From Symbiodinium natans (lineage: Eukaryota > Sar > Dinophyceae > Suessiales > Symbiodiniaceae): a stretch of 64,000 nucleotides of DNA. This document shows positions 42,462 to 53,469 of this stretch, in pieces (position 1 is the first letter of the stretch; every line of letters starts with the position of its first letter). The notes under the pieces were generated by a model. That model did no database searches and was not told the origin of the DNA. It saw only the letters and a list, made by a program, of their open reading frames with translations. Location of the stretch: NCBI GenBank assembly GCA_905221605.1, contig CAJNDS010002239.1:308309-372308 (forward strand), given 5' to 3'. A program made the position numbers and the translations under genes.

Positions 42462-42520
42462 AGCTGTGCTCCCAAGGTGTCAATGGCAGATCCGAGGAGA
42501 CTTTCAGAACTTGGTGAAAG
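42462..42520 (+). CDS. Unknown gene (41.5-43.2 kb), exon
   Basis: After GAGGCAG it reads SCAPKVSMADPRRLSELGE and ends in phase 2 at a GC donor (GAAAG|GCATTG). The 73-bp intron joins it in phase to 42594 with an AG|G acceptor. Confidence 0.55.
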
Positions 42521-42593
42521 GCATTGAGATGCTTGAAGTCTGGTCTTTGGGGTGTACATAATACGTGTCTGCGATGCGACTTTTGCGCGTAAG

Positions 42594-42731
42594 GACGCCT
42601 CGGCATGTACGTGAAGCCAAGCTTGAGAGGAGCCTCCACAACACACTCGCCGAGAACCATCTCTCGGAAGAGTCTGAGGCGAAGGCTGCGCGCCCCTCTC
42701 TGAGCCACTCTCGGCATGGTCCTTCCTACGG
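42594..42731 (+). CDS. Unknown gene (41.5-43.2 kb), exon
   Basis: Reads RHVREAKLERSLHNTLAENH, then LSEESEAKAARPSLS, ending at GTAACA or earlier at a GC donor (AAG|GCTGCG). Highly charged helix. Confidence 0.6.
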
Positions 42732-42768
42732 GTAACAAATCGAGCCAGCCCCGCGGGCAAAACAGGCA

Positions 42769-42858
42769 AAGAAGATCAGCGGCAGCAAGGATGAGGGCAT
42801 CCTGCGCCTGACGCTGGCAGCGTGGAAAGAGACGCTTAAGCTGCACCTGTCAGATGAT
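42769..42858 (+). CDS. Unknown gene (41.5-43.2 kb), exon
   Basis: After CAGGCAAAG / AACAG acceptors it reads ISGSKDEGILRLTLAAWKET and then LKLHLSDD before a GTCCAG donor. The exact left acceptor is one of three AGs within ten bases. Confidence 0.6.
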
Positions 42859-42928
42859 GTCCAGCTCATTTTTTACGCACAACTTGTGGTCATCGTTTTT
42901 TCTGCGGGTCCTGCTGTGTCAAGCTAAG

Positions 42929-43000
42929 GTACACGTTCCATGCTGACAACGATGATGACGATGTCTCTGAGCACGAGCTTGAGGCGATGTCAGCGATTCT
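42929..43000 (+). CDS. Unknown gene (41.5-43.2 kb), acidic exon
   Basis: After GCTAAG it reads YTFHADNDDDDVSEHELEAM then SAI. It ends in phase 2 at GTAGTC. The 59-bp intron that follows joins it in phase to 43060. Confidence 0.65.
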
Positions 43001-43059
43001 GTAGTCAGTCACAATATAAGTCCTTGGAGAAAGCCCGCAGCCTTTGCCCCTCGCAAGAG

Positions 43060-43201
43060 TTTCATTGTTCATCTCATCCCGCGCCGACCGCGCCCAATGT
43101 ATCACGGAGTCCGATCCGAGGTGCTGAAAGAGTTCGCGCTGCGGGAGTGGCCCAGTGACCCAGATGTCGTGCCCCAAGTCACATTTGCAGGAGTGAACTG
43201 A
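43060..43201 (+). CDS. Unknown gene (41.5-43.2 kb), last exon
   Basis: After CAAGAG, in phase, it reads FIVHLIPRRPRPMYHGVRSE, then VLKEFALREWPSDPDVVPQV, and stops at TGA 43199-43201. The even, charged composition and the phase match with the acidic exon make it convincing despite the unknown family. Confidence 0.65.
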
Positions 43202-44874
43202 GCTGATCTCAAATTGGAGACACAAGAATCGTAACTAAAGTTCACGGGTTTCCTGATCACCTGCCATTAGGAAGGAAGGGAAGTGAGCAACAGAGCATCA
43301 GGACAAATACCCGTTAAATGCAGTGAGTTTTCATGATGTTTCGATTTGTATTTGTTCCAAGTAGGTTGTTATTGAGTTCTTGGCGAACCAAGCAATTCAG
43401 ATCGTTTACCTCGGGCTCACGTGGTTCTTCTTGCCCCATAGCTGTGGGTGCAAGGAGAGTGAGCAGCAGAGAAAAAGAGCCAGGTCTACTTACAGAAGCA
43501 TGCCAGAGAGATATAGGAGTCCAAATTTCGAGCCACAATCGTCAGAAATCCGCCAAACCCGAAAATACATTACCCAACACAAGCGCGCATTCTGGCGCTG
43601 GGGAATTGGAGGAGATGGTATTTAACAGAACAAGCCCGATGCAAAACAAATGTCGATTCTGAATGGGCTTGATATCGTAAGCACACGAGATTTCGAACAC
43701 GCGGAGTTCGGTCTCTGGGGTTTTGGGATTGCGCTCCTGCGGCTTAAGATAACAGCTTTTGGTTTCGGGTTTGGGCTTCGGGTTTCCGGTTTTGAGCCTG
43801 GTTTGAGGGTTTTTGTGCTTGGGACTTTCACTCGCTGGAGGGTCTGTAGAGGGCCTCGGGGCTTGCAGAGTTCAAGGTTTTGTTCAACCTAGCCGGGTTG
43901 AGTGTTGAGCGCTGGGAGGGAGGGTTCAGGTGAAAGGTTTGGCCCCGCCAAGGTTTTTCGGCTCATGTTGTGTGGTGTCGTGTTGTGTGTGTGTGTGTGT
44001 GACGCAATGTCGTAATTTAGCGGCTTCTGAGTGGCGCCGCCAAGAAAGAAAGCAGAGCATGCCCGAAAGACGAGAGGCACTCCCCCCGCCCCACCCCTCC
44101 TCCTCCTCCTCTTCACCAAGTCTGGGGCCCTGGGCGGCCGAAACCCTCTCCGGGGCCTCTCCGGGGCCTTTTGGGGTGAGCTTAGATGAGCTTAGCAGTC
44201 CACTTGTCCCTGGCTGAGGCATCTGCTGCCTTGACCCGCATGCTGACAGCCGATCTGAATAGCAGCAAGGCGCTGTGACCTACCATGTGATGTCACTGTG
44301 GTGCGCTGTGTCATGTGTCATTGGGATTACTGGATGCAAATTGCGTGATGTAGCCTTCCGCGCATGAGCCATTCTCATTGGTTTGTTACCCTCGCCATGT
44401 TTCCTATGTCCTATGATGTCCTATGCTTTCTGCAGGCAGAGGATGAAAGGCGAAACCCTTTCACGGAAAGCTTCTGGCGGTGGGCTGCTCATGTGTGGAT
44501 CAGCATCCTTTGACTACTGCCCGATGCCCTTGTCAGGAAACATGTCGTCACTCGACCACACTCTCGAAAAAGGATGATGTGGGACCTTTTCGGTCTCATG
44601 CTGGTCATATGGGTGCCTTGTCCGACAGACATTTCAATCGGTAGATGCCAGATCGACTGAAGTTATGTTCTGAGGGATAGTTTTTGCAGTTTGGGCCCAA
44701 CAGTCAGGGCATCTGCCAAGGACATATTTGCAATCCCCATGACCGCTTTCGAGCAGCAGCTTGGCATATGCGAAGTTCCGCAAGCAAGGGTGAGATGGCA
44801 CCGAAAGGGTTCTCGTGGGCGCAGCGGAGAGTAAGTTAATCGGAAGAGCCCCCGGCGCTTCTGTTTTTCTGCGG

Positions 44875-45045
44875 TGCGGCTTGGCTCTTGGCGTGGCTCG
44901 GCTCGGCTTGGCTTGGGTTGGCCGGAATGGCTTGGCTGCTTGGCTTGGCTCGGCCGGGCTTGGCTCGGCTTGGCTCGGCTCCTGTTTTGTTCTTCTTTCG
45001 TGCGGTCCGGCTTGGCTCGGCTTGGCTCGGCTGGGCTCTGTGGTG
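44875..45045. repeat. GGCTTGGCTC short tandem repeats
   Basis: Degenerate GGCTTGGCTCGGCTTGG units. The complementary words (CCAAGCCAAACC) dominate 45655-45905. Confidence 0.8.
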
Positions 45046-45295
45046 TTTATCCGATGAAAATACCAACAAGGAAATGCAGAAAAGAAACACACAAACAATG
45101 AAACATAGAAATCAGTGCAGAAAGGCAAGGAAAACAACAAGATGAGATAAAGAACAATGCCTGAACAAATACATTAAAATGTTCGAAGACATGCATGAGA
45201 TCACGGAAGACACCACTATCCGCCTGTATTTGAGCCGCGTTGAACCCCTTCCAAACCCATCGAGCGAGCATTGTGTTTGCAAATGAGGGTGGCTG

Positions 45296-45316
45296 CCCCC
45301 CCCCCCCCCCCCCCAA
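45296..45316. repeat. Poly-C run
   Basis: About 18 C in a row. Confidence 0.9.
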
Positions 45317-45654
45317 CCTCCCGCTTTCTTAGGCTGTGCAGCACCCTCCCCCCAACCCCCCTTTTTTCCATGCTGGACAGTCATACGAGCATTGTGTTTG
45401 GAAATGGAGGGCGGCCCTGTTCAAGCATATGAAGCCCCATCGTGCGAGACAGTGGCCGCCTTCAAAATCTCAGGCGCATCAAACCTAGAAGCCCGCCTAA
45501 ACCCTCAGCCTGGACCCCAAAGGCTGTTTTCGGGTTTAGGTTTAGGGTTCAAGTGTTTAGGGTCTAGGGCTTAGAGCGGTCGTCCAAACGATAAGAACTC
45601 CCCATAAGACGAAAAACCCTGTCGGAGTTTCTAATTAGGGGAGCGGGGTCGGGG

Positions 45655-45905
45655 ACAGCAGCCAAGTCAAACCAAAGCGAGGCCAGACGGAGCCAAGCCA
45701 AACCTCGCCAAAACCAAGCCGCACCTCGGAAAGCAAAAGCCACCAAAACCCAGGGCGAGCAACACAAAAACCCGGTGCGAGCCAGACCAACCAAGCCAAG
45801 CCACATCAAAAACCAAGCCGCACGTCGGCAAAAACCAACGCTGCCAAGCAAGGGGCAGATCCAAGCCAAGCCGCACCAAAAAGCAAGCCTCAGCTCGGAA
45901 AAAAG
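45655..45905. repeat. AAGCCAAACC-type short repeats
   Basis: Degenerate CCAAGCC, CCAAAACC, GCGAGCC words, complementary in kind to 44875-45045. Confidence 0.7.
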
Positions 45906-46087
45906 ACAATAAACCCCTCCGCCGTTTCGTCGTGCGAATCCGACTCCGGCATTGCGAGCCTGTCATTGCGCCAATAGTGCCCTAAACCCCCCTAAACCCT
46001 TACCCCGAAATGCCAAACTCGAAATGCCAAAACCGTAGTGCCCGGAGCCCTGATGCTTGAATTATCCCAATCCTGTGGCACCGGTTG

Positions 46088-46199
46088 GGTTTAGGGTTTA
46101 GGGTTTAGGGTTTAGGGTTTAGGGTTTAGGGTTTAGGGTTTAGGGTGTAGGGTTTAGGGTTTAGGGTTTAGGGTTTAGGGTTTAGGGTTTAGGGTTTGG
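46088..46199. repeat. Interstitial TTTAGGG array
   Basis: About 15-16 consecutive TTTAGGG units with a single TGTAGGG variant. Confidence 0.95.
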
Positions 46200-46289
46200 T
46201 TTTTCAGGTTGGCGGACGTTGCCATGCTCACGGTGGTCAGCAGGGCTCCCAAAGCTCCGGAGTAGTGGCGCTACGATACGGGGGGGAGG

Positions 46290-46332
46290 GGTTTAGGGTT
46301 TAGGGTTTAGGGTTTAGGGTTTAGGGTTTAGG
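46290..46332. repeat. Interstitial TTTAGGG array, second block
   Basis: About six perfect TTTAGGG units, 90 bp after the first block. Confidence 0.95.
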
Positions 46333-47203
46333 GGGGTTCCCAGCACTTTGGGGAGTTGTACCCTTTGGGCGTTGAGGGTTTAGGAAAGTTAGGGTCCAGG
46401 GGTACCTGTTTTTGGGATGCAAATTCTATTTTGGGGTATAAGGGGTGTACTCATATTCTCACATCATCTCGGTCATTCCCAAAATCCCTTGACATACCCC
46501 ATATTCCCTTGGGTTAAGACCTCCCAGAAGGGTATCCTAGTTCTAGGAAGCCCCATTTTGCAGTACGTTTTTGAGTACAATTTCATGATAGGCAGACGAT
46601 GCCGAGCTACTCAAAGCTGCCGATTGTGGATCTCTACCGTGCGCCTGTGTGTACCAAGATTGGACCAGCACTGTGTTCTGGACCATCGATCTTCCAACAA
46701 ATTTCTTCAATAGCAGAGATCTCAGTCGTTTTGCCTTGCTCTTGCTCCGTGAGGGTTTGCACGCAGGTTCAAGCTGAAGGAAAGTTTCTTTTGCAGCGCT
46801 TTGGCTCACGATCCCTCGAAAGTCCCGAACAGGCATGCAGTGCCGACGTGCAATTTCGTTTCGGCTTTCGCGTATGCCGTGCATTTTCAGACCATCGGTA
46901 TTTGTCGAAGATATGACGGCCGTATGCGGCCGTTATGCAACTTCTAGAAATCTGGTCCAGTGATGCTGCCATGCGGCGAGTGCTTGGACGGCCGCCAGTA
47001 CTGAAGGCACCATTTACGGACTGCTATGGGCAAAATTCTTCTCAAGCCTGCGTGGAGCGTGTGTTCTTATCGCGAATGTGAATGCGCATGAATGCGCCTT
47101 TTTCCCACCGACGCCTACGGTTCCGAAGGGGCCAAGCTGCACAGGCGGTGTGTTGTGTCGATGTGCAATCTGTGTGCAGTCTGGCAAAAACCAACCTTTG
47201 CAG

Positions 47204-47285
47204 GTGCACAGCAGGACTGGCCTGTTCGTCATCACGCGTGACCTCACAGAGCACCTGAAAAAACATACTCAAGCCGCTGGCCAAG
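47204..47285 (+). CDS. Candidate exon of unknown family
   Basis: After CTTTGCAG it reads VHSRTGLFVITRDLTEHLKK and then HTQAAGQ, ending at GTTTGG in phase 1. Family unknown. Confidence 0.5.
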
Positions 47286-47395
47286 GTTTGGTACGCATCA
47301 GCTTACTCGGGCATGTACAGTAATGTAAGTGCCTGCTGTTCGATGACTGGTCGTCCAGGTGGCGTTGGAGGCCCACGGAACCAAGGTGCACTCTT

Positions 47396-47977
47396 GTGCG
47401 AATTCAAGGTAGGCAAGTGTCGGTGTCTGGGATGATCTGGGATGTTATCAGGGATGTTGAGGGCATATACTGGACTCCACAGTTTATCCTATTTTCGATT
47501 TGTCCCTGCGTGAGCTTACGGAAGGGGTTGGTGCAAGGTGCTGGAGAAGACGCTACGCGCTGTAGCTATGTCATCTGCAGATCTACAAAAGTCCACTGGT
47601 TTTCTGCCAGGCTGGAGTTGTTCATGCTCTTAATGAGCTGTGAGCCTCAACCTGACCGCAGCTTGTGTGTCGTCTGCTCATGCTCTTTCCTGTCCGAGTG
47701 CTCTTGGTTGCAGGTTTCGGCTTATTGGGCCTGCGACTGGATCGCTACGATCCAATCCGGCCTGATGCGCCATGCCTGCTGCGTGGACTGTCTCAGAGGG
47801 AGAACATGGGAGAATTATGCAGCTCTTAAGGTTGCTGCTACGTACATGGTGTGCATGTGTTTTGTTGACGTACTGCATGCATCTTCCTGTGGGAACTGCG
47901 ATGGTCAGAGCGGGATACGTGGGTCAGTTGCTTTGAGCGGCTCGAACACCAGCGGCGAGATGACACCTGTGCTGTAG
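47396..47977 (+). other. 193-codon open frame, uncertain
   Basis: A Cys-rich, partly hydrophobic + frame with a stretch like a membrane segment (AATYMVCMCFVDVL). It may contain one or more exons, or be chance. Confidence 0.25.
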
Positions 47978-48220
47978 GGTGACGCACAAGATCGCACAAG
48001 AATTCGAAGCGAGCCAAACCGGATCCGTGAAATGTTCACCTTCTTCCTCTGTTGGGAATCTTTGTGGAGTTCAGGTGGCCAAGTGGGACGCTTGTTAGAG
48101 CCGCCAATGGTCAGTGAAGACACCGTTGTCATGGTCTCCCGGCTTGTCATTTTCAAGCATGTGTTGCATGACTGGTATGTTCATGATGTTCATGCCATCT
48201 GTCACCACCATTCCTGCAAG

Positions 48221-48281
48221 GTCAAGAAGGCTGACAACAGTGAAAACCTTGCGGAGGACTTGATGCAGCAACTCACTGATG
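48221..48281 (+). CDS. Candidate exon of unknown family
   Basis: From CCTGCAAG to a GTAACG donor it reads VKKADNSENLAEDLMQQLTD. The minus strand is open too (48095-48358), but only the + strand offers a matched acceptor and donor. Confidence 0.45.
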
Positions 48282-48726
48282 GTAACGAGATAACCGCGGC
48301 GCGGCTTGGACGGACTTGGATTCAAATGTTGTATGTGAGATCTGTAGAATGCAGTCATAAGCAGCCTTACAGCGAGGGTGGTAGGAGGTCAATGCCGATG
48401 TGGCATGGCTCGTCAGTAGGGGGAGAGAGGCGTTTCAGAGATCCGGCTTTGAGCCAGGTCTCCAACTCTTAGAGGCATGGTGTCTTTTCCTAAGCTTCTC
48501 AGCCCGACCCTATTTAGCATTGCAAGCAGCAAGCAGCAAACATGAACCCGAGCCTTGCTTACTCCATCTCAGCGCATAACACAAGGGGTCAGGGTGTTTT
48601 CGGTGGCTTCCAAAGTTCAGATCAGACCACGCATGGGCGGCTCAAATGCGCGAACACAATGCGGCTGCTGGGTGCAGGGCTACTGGGTGGTAGCTTTGTC
48701 TCGCATGGCCTGGTAGAGATGAGCAT

Positions 48727-49140
48727 CGGGAAGCGTCCACATTGGTGCGGAATCACGCCGAAGGCATCTGTATCGAATTTTTGAAAGGCTTTGATTTTCA
48801 ATTGGTGGGAGCGTCCACATTGGGCAGGGCAATCGACCGAAACTGGTTCATTGTGGCGATGCATACCACTGGAATCGACGTTTCTCGGAGCCGCCTGGAT
48901 TTTCGTTGCTTTCTCGTACAAGCTTAGTACTGGAATCGACGTTTCCGTGAGTCGGCGGGATTTTCATTAGTTTGTAGTTCAAAACTTAGTTCTGAAATCG
49001 ATGTTTCCGTGAGCGGGCGACCTTTTTATTGGTTACCGGAATCCATGTTTCCCTGAGCCGACACCAGCATAGTTCTGGAATCGACGTTTCTGTGAGCCGT
49101 TTGGATGTTCATTGATTTGTAGCACAAGCTTCCGTGAGAC
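48727..49140. repeat. Degenerate tandem repeat, about 62-bp period
   Basis: CTGGAATCGACGTTTC recurs near 48869, 48930, 48993 (ATCGATG variant), 49036 (ATCCATG variant) and 49075, each followed by GTGAGCCG-like and GATTTTCATT-like words. Some units are shortened to about 40 bp. Just before, GGAAGCGTCCACATTGG occurs at about 48729 and again near 48809. Confidence 0.75.
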
Positions 49141-50454
49141 GGCTTGGTGTTGAGCCTTCCAAGTGACAACAATGAAACCAAGCGTATCCTTCGGGATATA
49201 CTGGCACTCAAAATTGTTGTAAAAACTTTCTAAAACACCAAGGTCCGCCAGGTATCGCGGTTTTTTTTTTGAGCCCTCACGAATTGACATTTCTGACACT
49301 GATGTGCAATCTCCGCAAGGAGCGTCCGATGTGTGCATTTTAGCCAACTGTGAGCTAAGTCCGTTCCTTGCAACATGTCGATTGTCGACATCATTTGCTG
49401 TTTTCATGGCTTTGTCAAGTTCTTGCTTCACAGGCTTGACACTGGCGCAGTGCTGCTTTTTGCTTTTTGAGTATGGTCTGTTTCTAGCCGAGGTGCGCTC
49501 GATTCGTAGGTGAAGCGGCCGCTGACCGCCTGCTGCAAGCAGCTGCCCTTGTTCAGCTGCGTCTGCATGAAGAGGTGCGATCGCTTGTGGGTCAAGTAAT
49601 GGACATGCAGTCGACACGATCTGTCAAGCACAATCTGATCTATGGCTAGCTTCATGAAACTTCGTGGTTTTTTGAAGGGTTCAGCTGTCGGGTGGCCAGC
49701 CAAAGGCCGATGAAGCAGGAGTCACATGGAATCACTCGACCAAACTCCTCAGGCCATGCGGCACAGCCGGTCATGCCAAATGCCCAAGCCTAATTGCAAT
49801 CCTCTGCCATTGCCCACGTGCAACAGCCGTCACCCTTCATAGGCAACGGTTGACGTTGCGTGTGTTGGAGCTGCAGAAAACACACTCAGCGATCTTGTTC
49901 TCTCGAAGCTTGAGACGGGTGCAACACGCTGTTGGGAGTTGTGATGGGAGGGCGCATTTTTCTGCCATTGTTGTTTTGCTTCTTTTTTCGGGGGCCGCCC
50001 GGTCTCCTGCCCTCCTGATCCTGTCGTCCCCTGGTCTGCTCTCAGTTGAACCTGCGCGTCTTGTTGTGTTGGCACTGCAGGGCGAATCATGTCCAGTGTG
50101 GCGCTGCCAGGAGAACCAGGAGATGCAGCTTGCGCTTATCCCTTCCGTGGGATCAGCTCTTTCCCGAGCAAGCTTTTCTCACACAGAGGCTGGGCCTGGG
50201 CCTGGGATTCATTGCGATGGCGGGAAGCTGTGTCGCGCCGTTAGTATCCCCACATTAAACAATGGAGCAAAAAAGTCCGAAGTTCCCCCGCGCTGGAGCA
50301 CCATGGCCCAGCTGTTCCCAGCAGCATCTCTTTCTCTAGCGCTTGGATGAGTCGGGGGTTGGCAATCTTTGCGGTGTAAGAGGTGTTAGCAGTGCTCTGC
50401 CCCTGGGCCAATGTGGCGATGGCCTGGGACCTGGCGGTCAGTCATATGTCATCA

Positions 50455-50541
50455 TGCTCACATATGTTCACACATGTTCACACATGTTCACACGTGTTCA
50501 CACATGTTCACACATGTTCACACATGTTCACACATGCTCAC
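50455..50541. repeat. 10-bp tandem repeat (TGTTCACACA)
   Basis: About eight to nine units with one G variant (CACACGTGTTCA). Confidence 0.9.
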
Positions 50542-51207
50542 GGTTTGACCATTTGACCTCCTTTACGCGCGCTCTGGGGCCGAGTTCCGGGTCATGGAGG
50601 GCAAAGCCGAGCAAACAGAGGAGCCACGTTGAGCCCCCTGAAATCTCAGGAAGTGCCTGGGCTGGCGCCACTGCGACAACGGCACAGTCGCAAGTTTATG
50701 GAAGCGATGGACATACTGCCGCCGTCAGGGTGACAAAAAAATTGCTCGAAATCAGTGGCTGTAGGCAACAGTTGGTTATCAATTGCACCGCCCGCTTTCG
50801 AAGATCTTCTGAGGCTTCTATCGCGCAGGGCATGTGGTCCTGGATCCTTGGGCAATTGCAGTGCAGTACCTCAGGACTCGGTTGAATGTCACGTCATGCC
50901 ACCTGGGTGGCCAAACGCAGTGTCCGACATGCTTATCGGCATGGCCGCGTATCGGTGCGACCTGGCAGTACCAGAGCACCGGCGTAGGGACGAACCATGA
51001 GCCGTGCGGTCCCCCCGATCTTCGCATGCCTGCATCAACAATATCAATGCACCGACAAACCAACTCATGGCCTGATACGCAGCGGCTCATACCCGGCGTA
51101 AAGGATTTCTATTGGGCCTTAATTCTCTGCGTATGCTTATGCTGGCTTTGTCTCACTCACTTTCGGAGACACTATCGGAGATTAGCCTTGTTGCAATTGT
51201 TGCGAAG

Positions 51208-51287
51208 GACGTGGTTTGCCATTGACATCAGTGCGTCTGCCTCGGTTCTGCAATGCATTGCAGCCAATGTGCAGCATTCCGCGGTTC
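51208..51287 (+). CDS. Candidate exon, possible ion-channel segment
   Basis: Between acceptor TTGCGAAG and donor GTACTG it reads RTWFAIDISASASVLQCIAA. The TWFAID pattern recalls the S2-S3 region of EAG/HCN-type voltage-gated channels (W-F-x-I-D). One short exon cannot prove the family. Confidence 0.35.
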
Positions 51288-53110
51288 GCAGGTACTGATT
51301 CAGACTGACCGAAAACCGAAAGCCAAAATCCTCACCAGAATCCTCAAGCCCGGGGCCGTTTCTGTAGTCCCCTCTGTTGAAGGTTGTCGTGTGGACGCCT
51401 TGTTGCTTGGTCGGGGTCACCGTTGCTGAAGGGTCCCTGGCAAACCTCCGCAGCATGTACGGACTATTGCGAGCGATTTATGTTCTGGTTATTGGGAATT
51501 GCCTTTGTCACGCGCACCCGTAAACACTGGACCTGAGGAGCAACGGGGGGTGTTTAATCGAAGAGGGCTTTCAAATAAAGAATTCCCATGGCCAGTCGTT
51601 TCCGACTCTGCCTTTTCTTTTGGGGGCGTGCAGAAACACGTGCGCTTGAGAGTGGGTTGGCATCGTTGGAATTGCTGGAGGGGTATGCTGCTGCGTCATG
51701 CATGATCATGCATGCATGCTTTTGCATGCGTTGCTAGTGACGAGCAAGGTTTTGACGTTGGATTGGTGCTTCCTAGCTTTGGATGCGGCATTCGGCAGCG
51801 ACAATGGCGGTGATGAGGGAGTACCACCGGCACTGGTTTCCACTTGTCCCCGACCGTTTCGTCCTGGAGTTAATTATACTAATTAGCAAGATCGTCATTG
51901 AGTGTTGGGAGATGTTGGAAGTTCGCATAGCTGCCAGACTTGTTTGTCACGAGTCATGACAGGCGAGCAACAACTACCTGAGACTCTCTGCTGGACATTG
52001 CGACCTTCATTGTGACATGAGAGTGCAAATGAGTGAATTTGCGGTCTGCAGCAGATACATCAATAAACACCTGTGTTGATGTTTTGCTGTCAGGGATTTT
52101 GCGCCTGCGTCAAAGCTTCAGGCACTGAAGTAAGGCAAACAGACGGCAATCTTTCCTTAGCAGCAGCATCCAATCAACCTGGTGCCGTGCTAAGGAATAA
52201 TGCGAATGCCGCGGCCTTCAGCTGTCATAGTTTGCGCGAGAGCAGGGAGTTTGACACGGGCGTTTTTCGACGAGTTCCGATTCACATTCGTTGCGACACA
52301 TTGCGACTAGTGTTCATTGCTCCTAGCTTCGTAGACGTATGGAGCCATTCCGCGTTCTTGTGTAACTGTAATGAGTAGTCAGTCAGTCTGTCCTCCAATT
52401 CAACAACAGTTTTCAAGCCTTGATGGCGACACGAGAACATCCACACGCTTAGAACTTAGGACGCTCGGAGTTCGCTACCGGATTTGGAAACCTCTTTCTG
52501 CTCCTGCTGATACGGTCCACACTGACGACGTGAAGCTTAAAAAACAGGCCAACAGGGGTAAAGTTCTGTGACGGTTCCGAGGTCGCGTGGCCTAAAGATC
52601 CTTCGGATCTTGCGCTTGGTGCGGCTGGCCAAGCTGTTCAATTCTCAGTTGACCAGATTGTGGGCGGCCCAATTGCAAGATGCCCTCGGCTCCAACATTC
52701 CCATAACGCAGTGTTATGCAACATGTTGAATGTCAGGTCAACTTGAGGTGCCGAACTACATGTTTTGTGGGTGTTGCCGGTGTGTAGGTGGCAGGTCAGA
52801 GCTCCAAGGCAAGCCAAGTAGACGTGTGCGCAAACATGCGCAAACCCTGCTCTCCCATCACTATGACTACCTGCTGAACGATTTCTGACCTCCCATCGAG
52901 GTGTATAATCATGCAGAGATTCAGGAAGTTCCCAAGCACAAATGCTCTCAAAATTTAGGGGTCTCAAGCTCAAGCTTCACGCCCGCATAGTGCAGGGCGC
53001 CATATGCCACCAGTCTTTTTGACATTTTGACGGAGCTTTCAGGTTCCCCAAGTTCCACACAGTCACGCCCTCAGCTTTCTGCTTGCCGCTTCCATTTGCT
53101 TGAGCTTCTA
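51288..53110. other. Stretch without a settled gene
   Basis: Frames at 52073-52378 and 52371-52571 are open, but no acceptor-donor pair supports them. No conspicuous repeats. Confidence 0.4.
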
Positions 53111-53136
53111 TAGAGTCCGATGACGGAGATGCCTGA

Positions 53137-53212
53137 GAGGCTTTTGTGGCGGTGCAGTCGGATTCGGTGCGCCTCTCGCTGGGGGCGCTGCGGCCCTAGA
53201 GCTGAAAATGCT
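53137..53212 (+). CDS. Weak candidate exon
   Basis: A GTAAGT donor at 53213 closes a stretch opened after CCTGAG. One frame reads RLLWRCSRIRCASRWGRCGP. Phase and family are unknown. Confidence 0.25.
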
Positions 53213-53469
53213 GTAAGTACCACAATACTCGTGTTGAATTCTCGTAGGATCGCAAACCGTAATCCTGTCAGCCAAGTAAAGCCGTGGCGCACAAGATGTT
53301 TATGCCGGCAGAGGCAAACATTGCTTCTGACGAATGCGAGAAGAAACGGCAATGCCGGTGTTTTCAACAGGCCTTAAGCAGAGTACTAGACAGATGCATA
53401 TGTGAAAAGAGGAGCAAGTATGTGAGAGGCAGGTCTTTTGGGGGTATGTAGGGCTTAGACGGTTAGCTT

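Larger units (their letters stand above)
43202..47200. other. Repeat-rich spacer with no settled gene
   Basis: Holds GGCTTGGCTC repeats and a complementary set, a poly-C run, and two TTTAGGG arrays. Frames around 46599-46916 read partly like protein but have no convincing borders. Confidence 0.5.

Noticed and set aside
42358-43225. Minus-strand frames of 162, 119 and 111 codons
   Set aside because: The + strand here carries a chain of phase-matched exons. The minus frames have no splice support or family.
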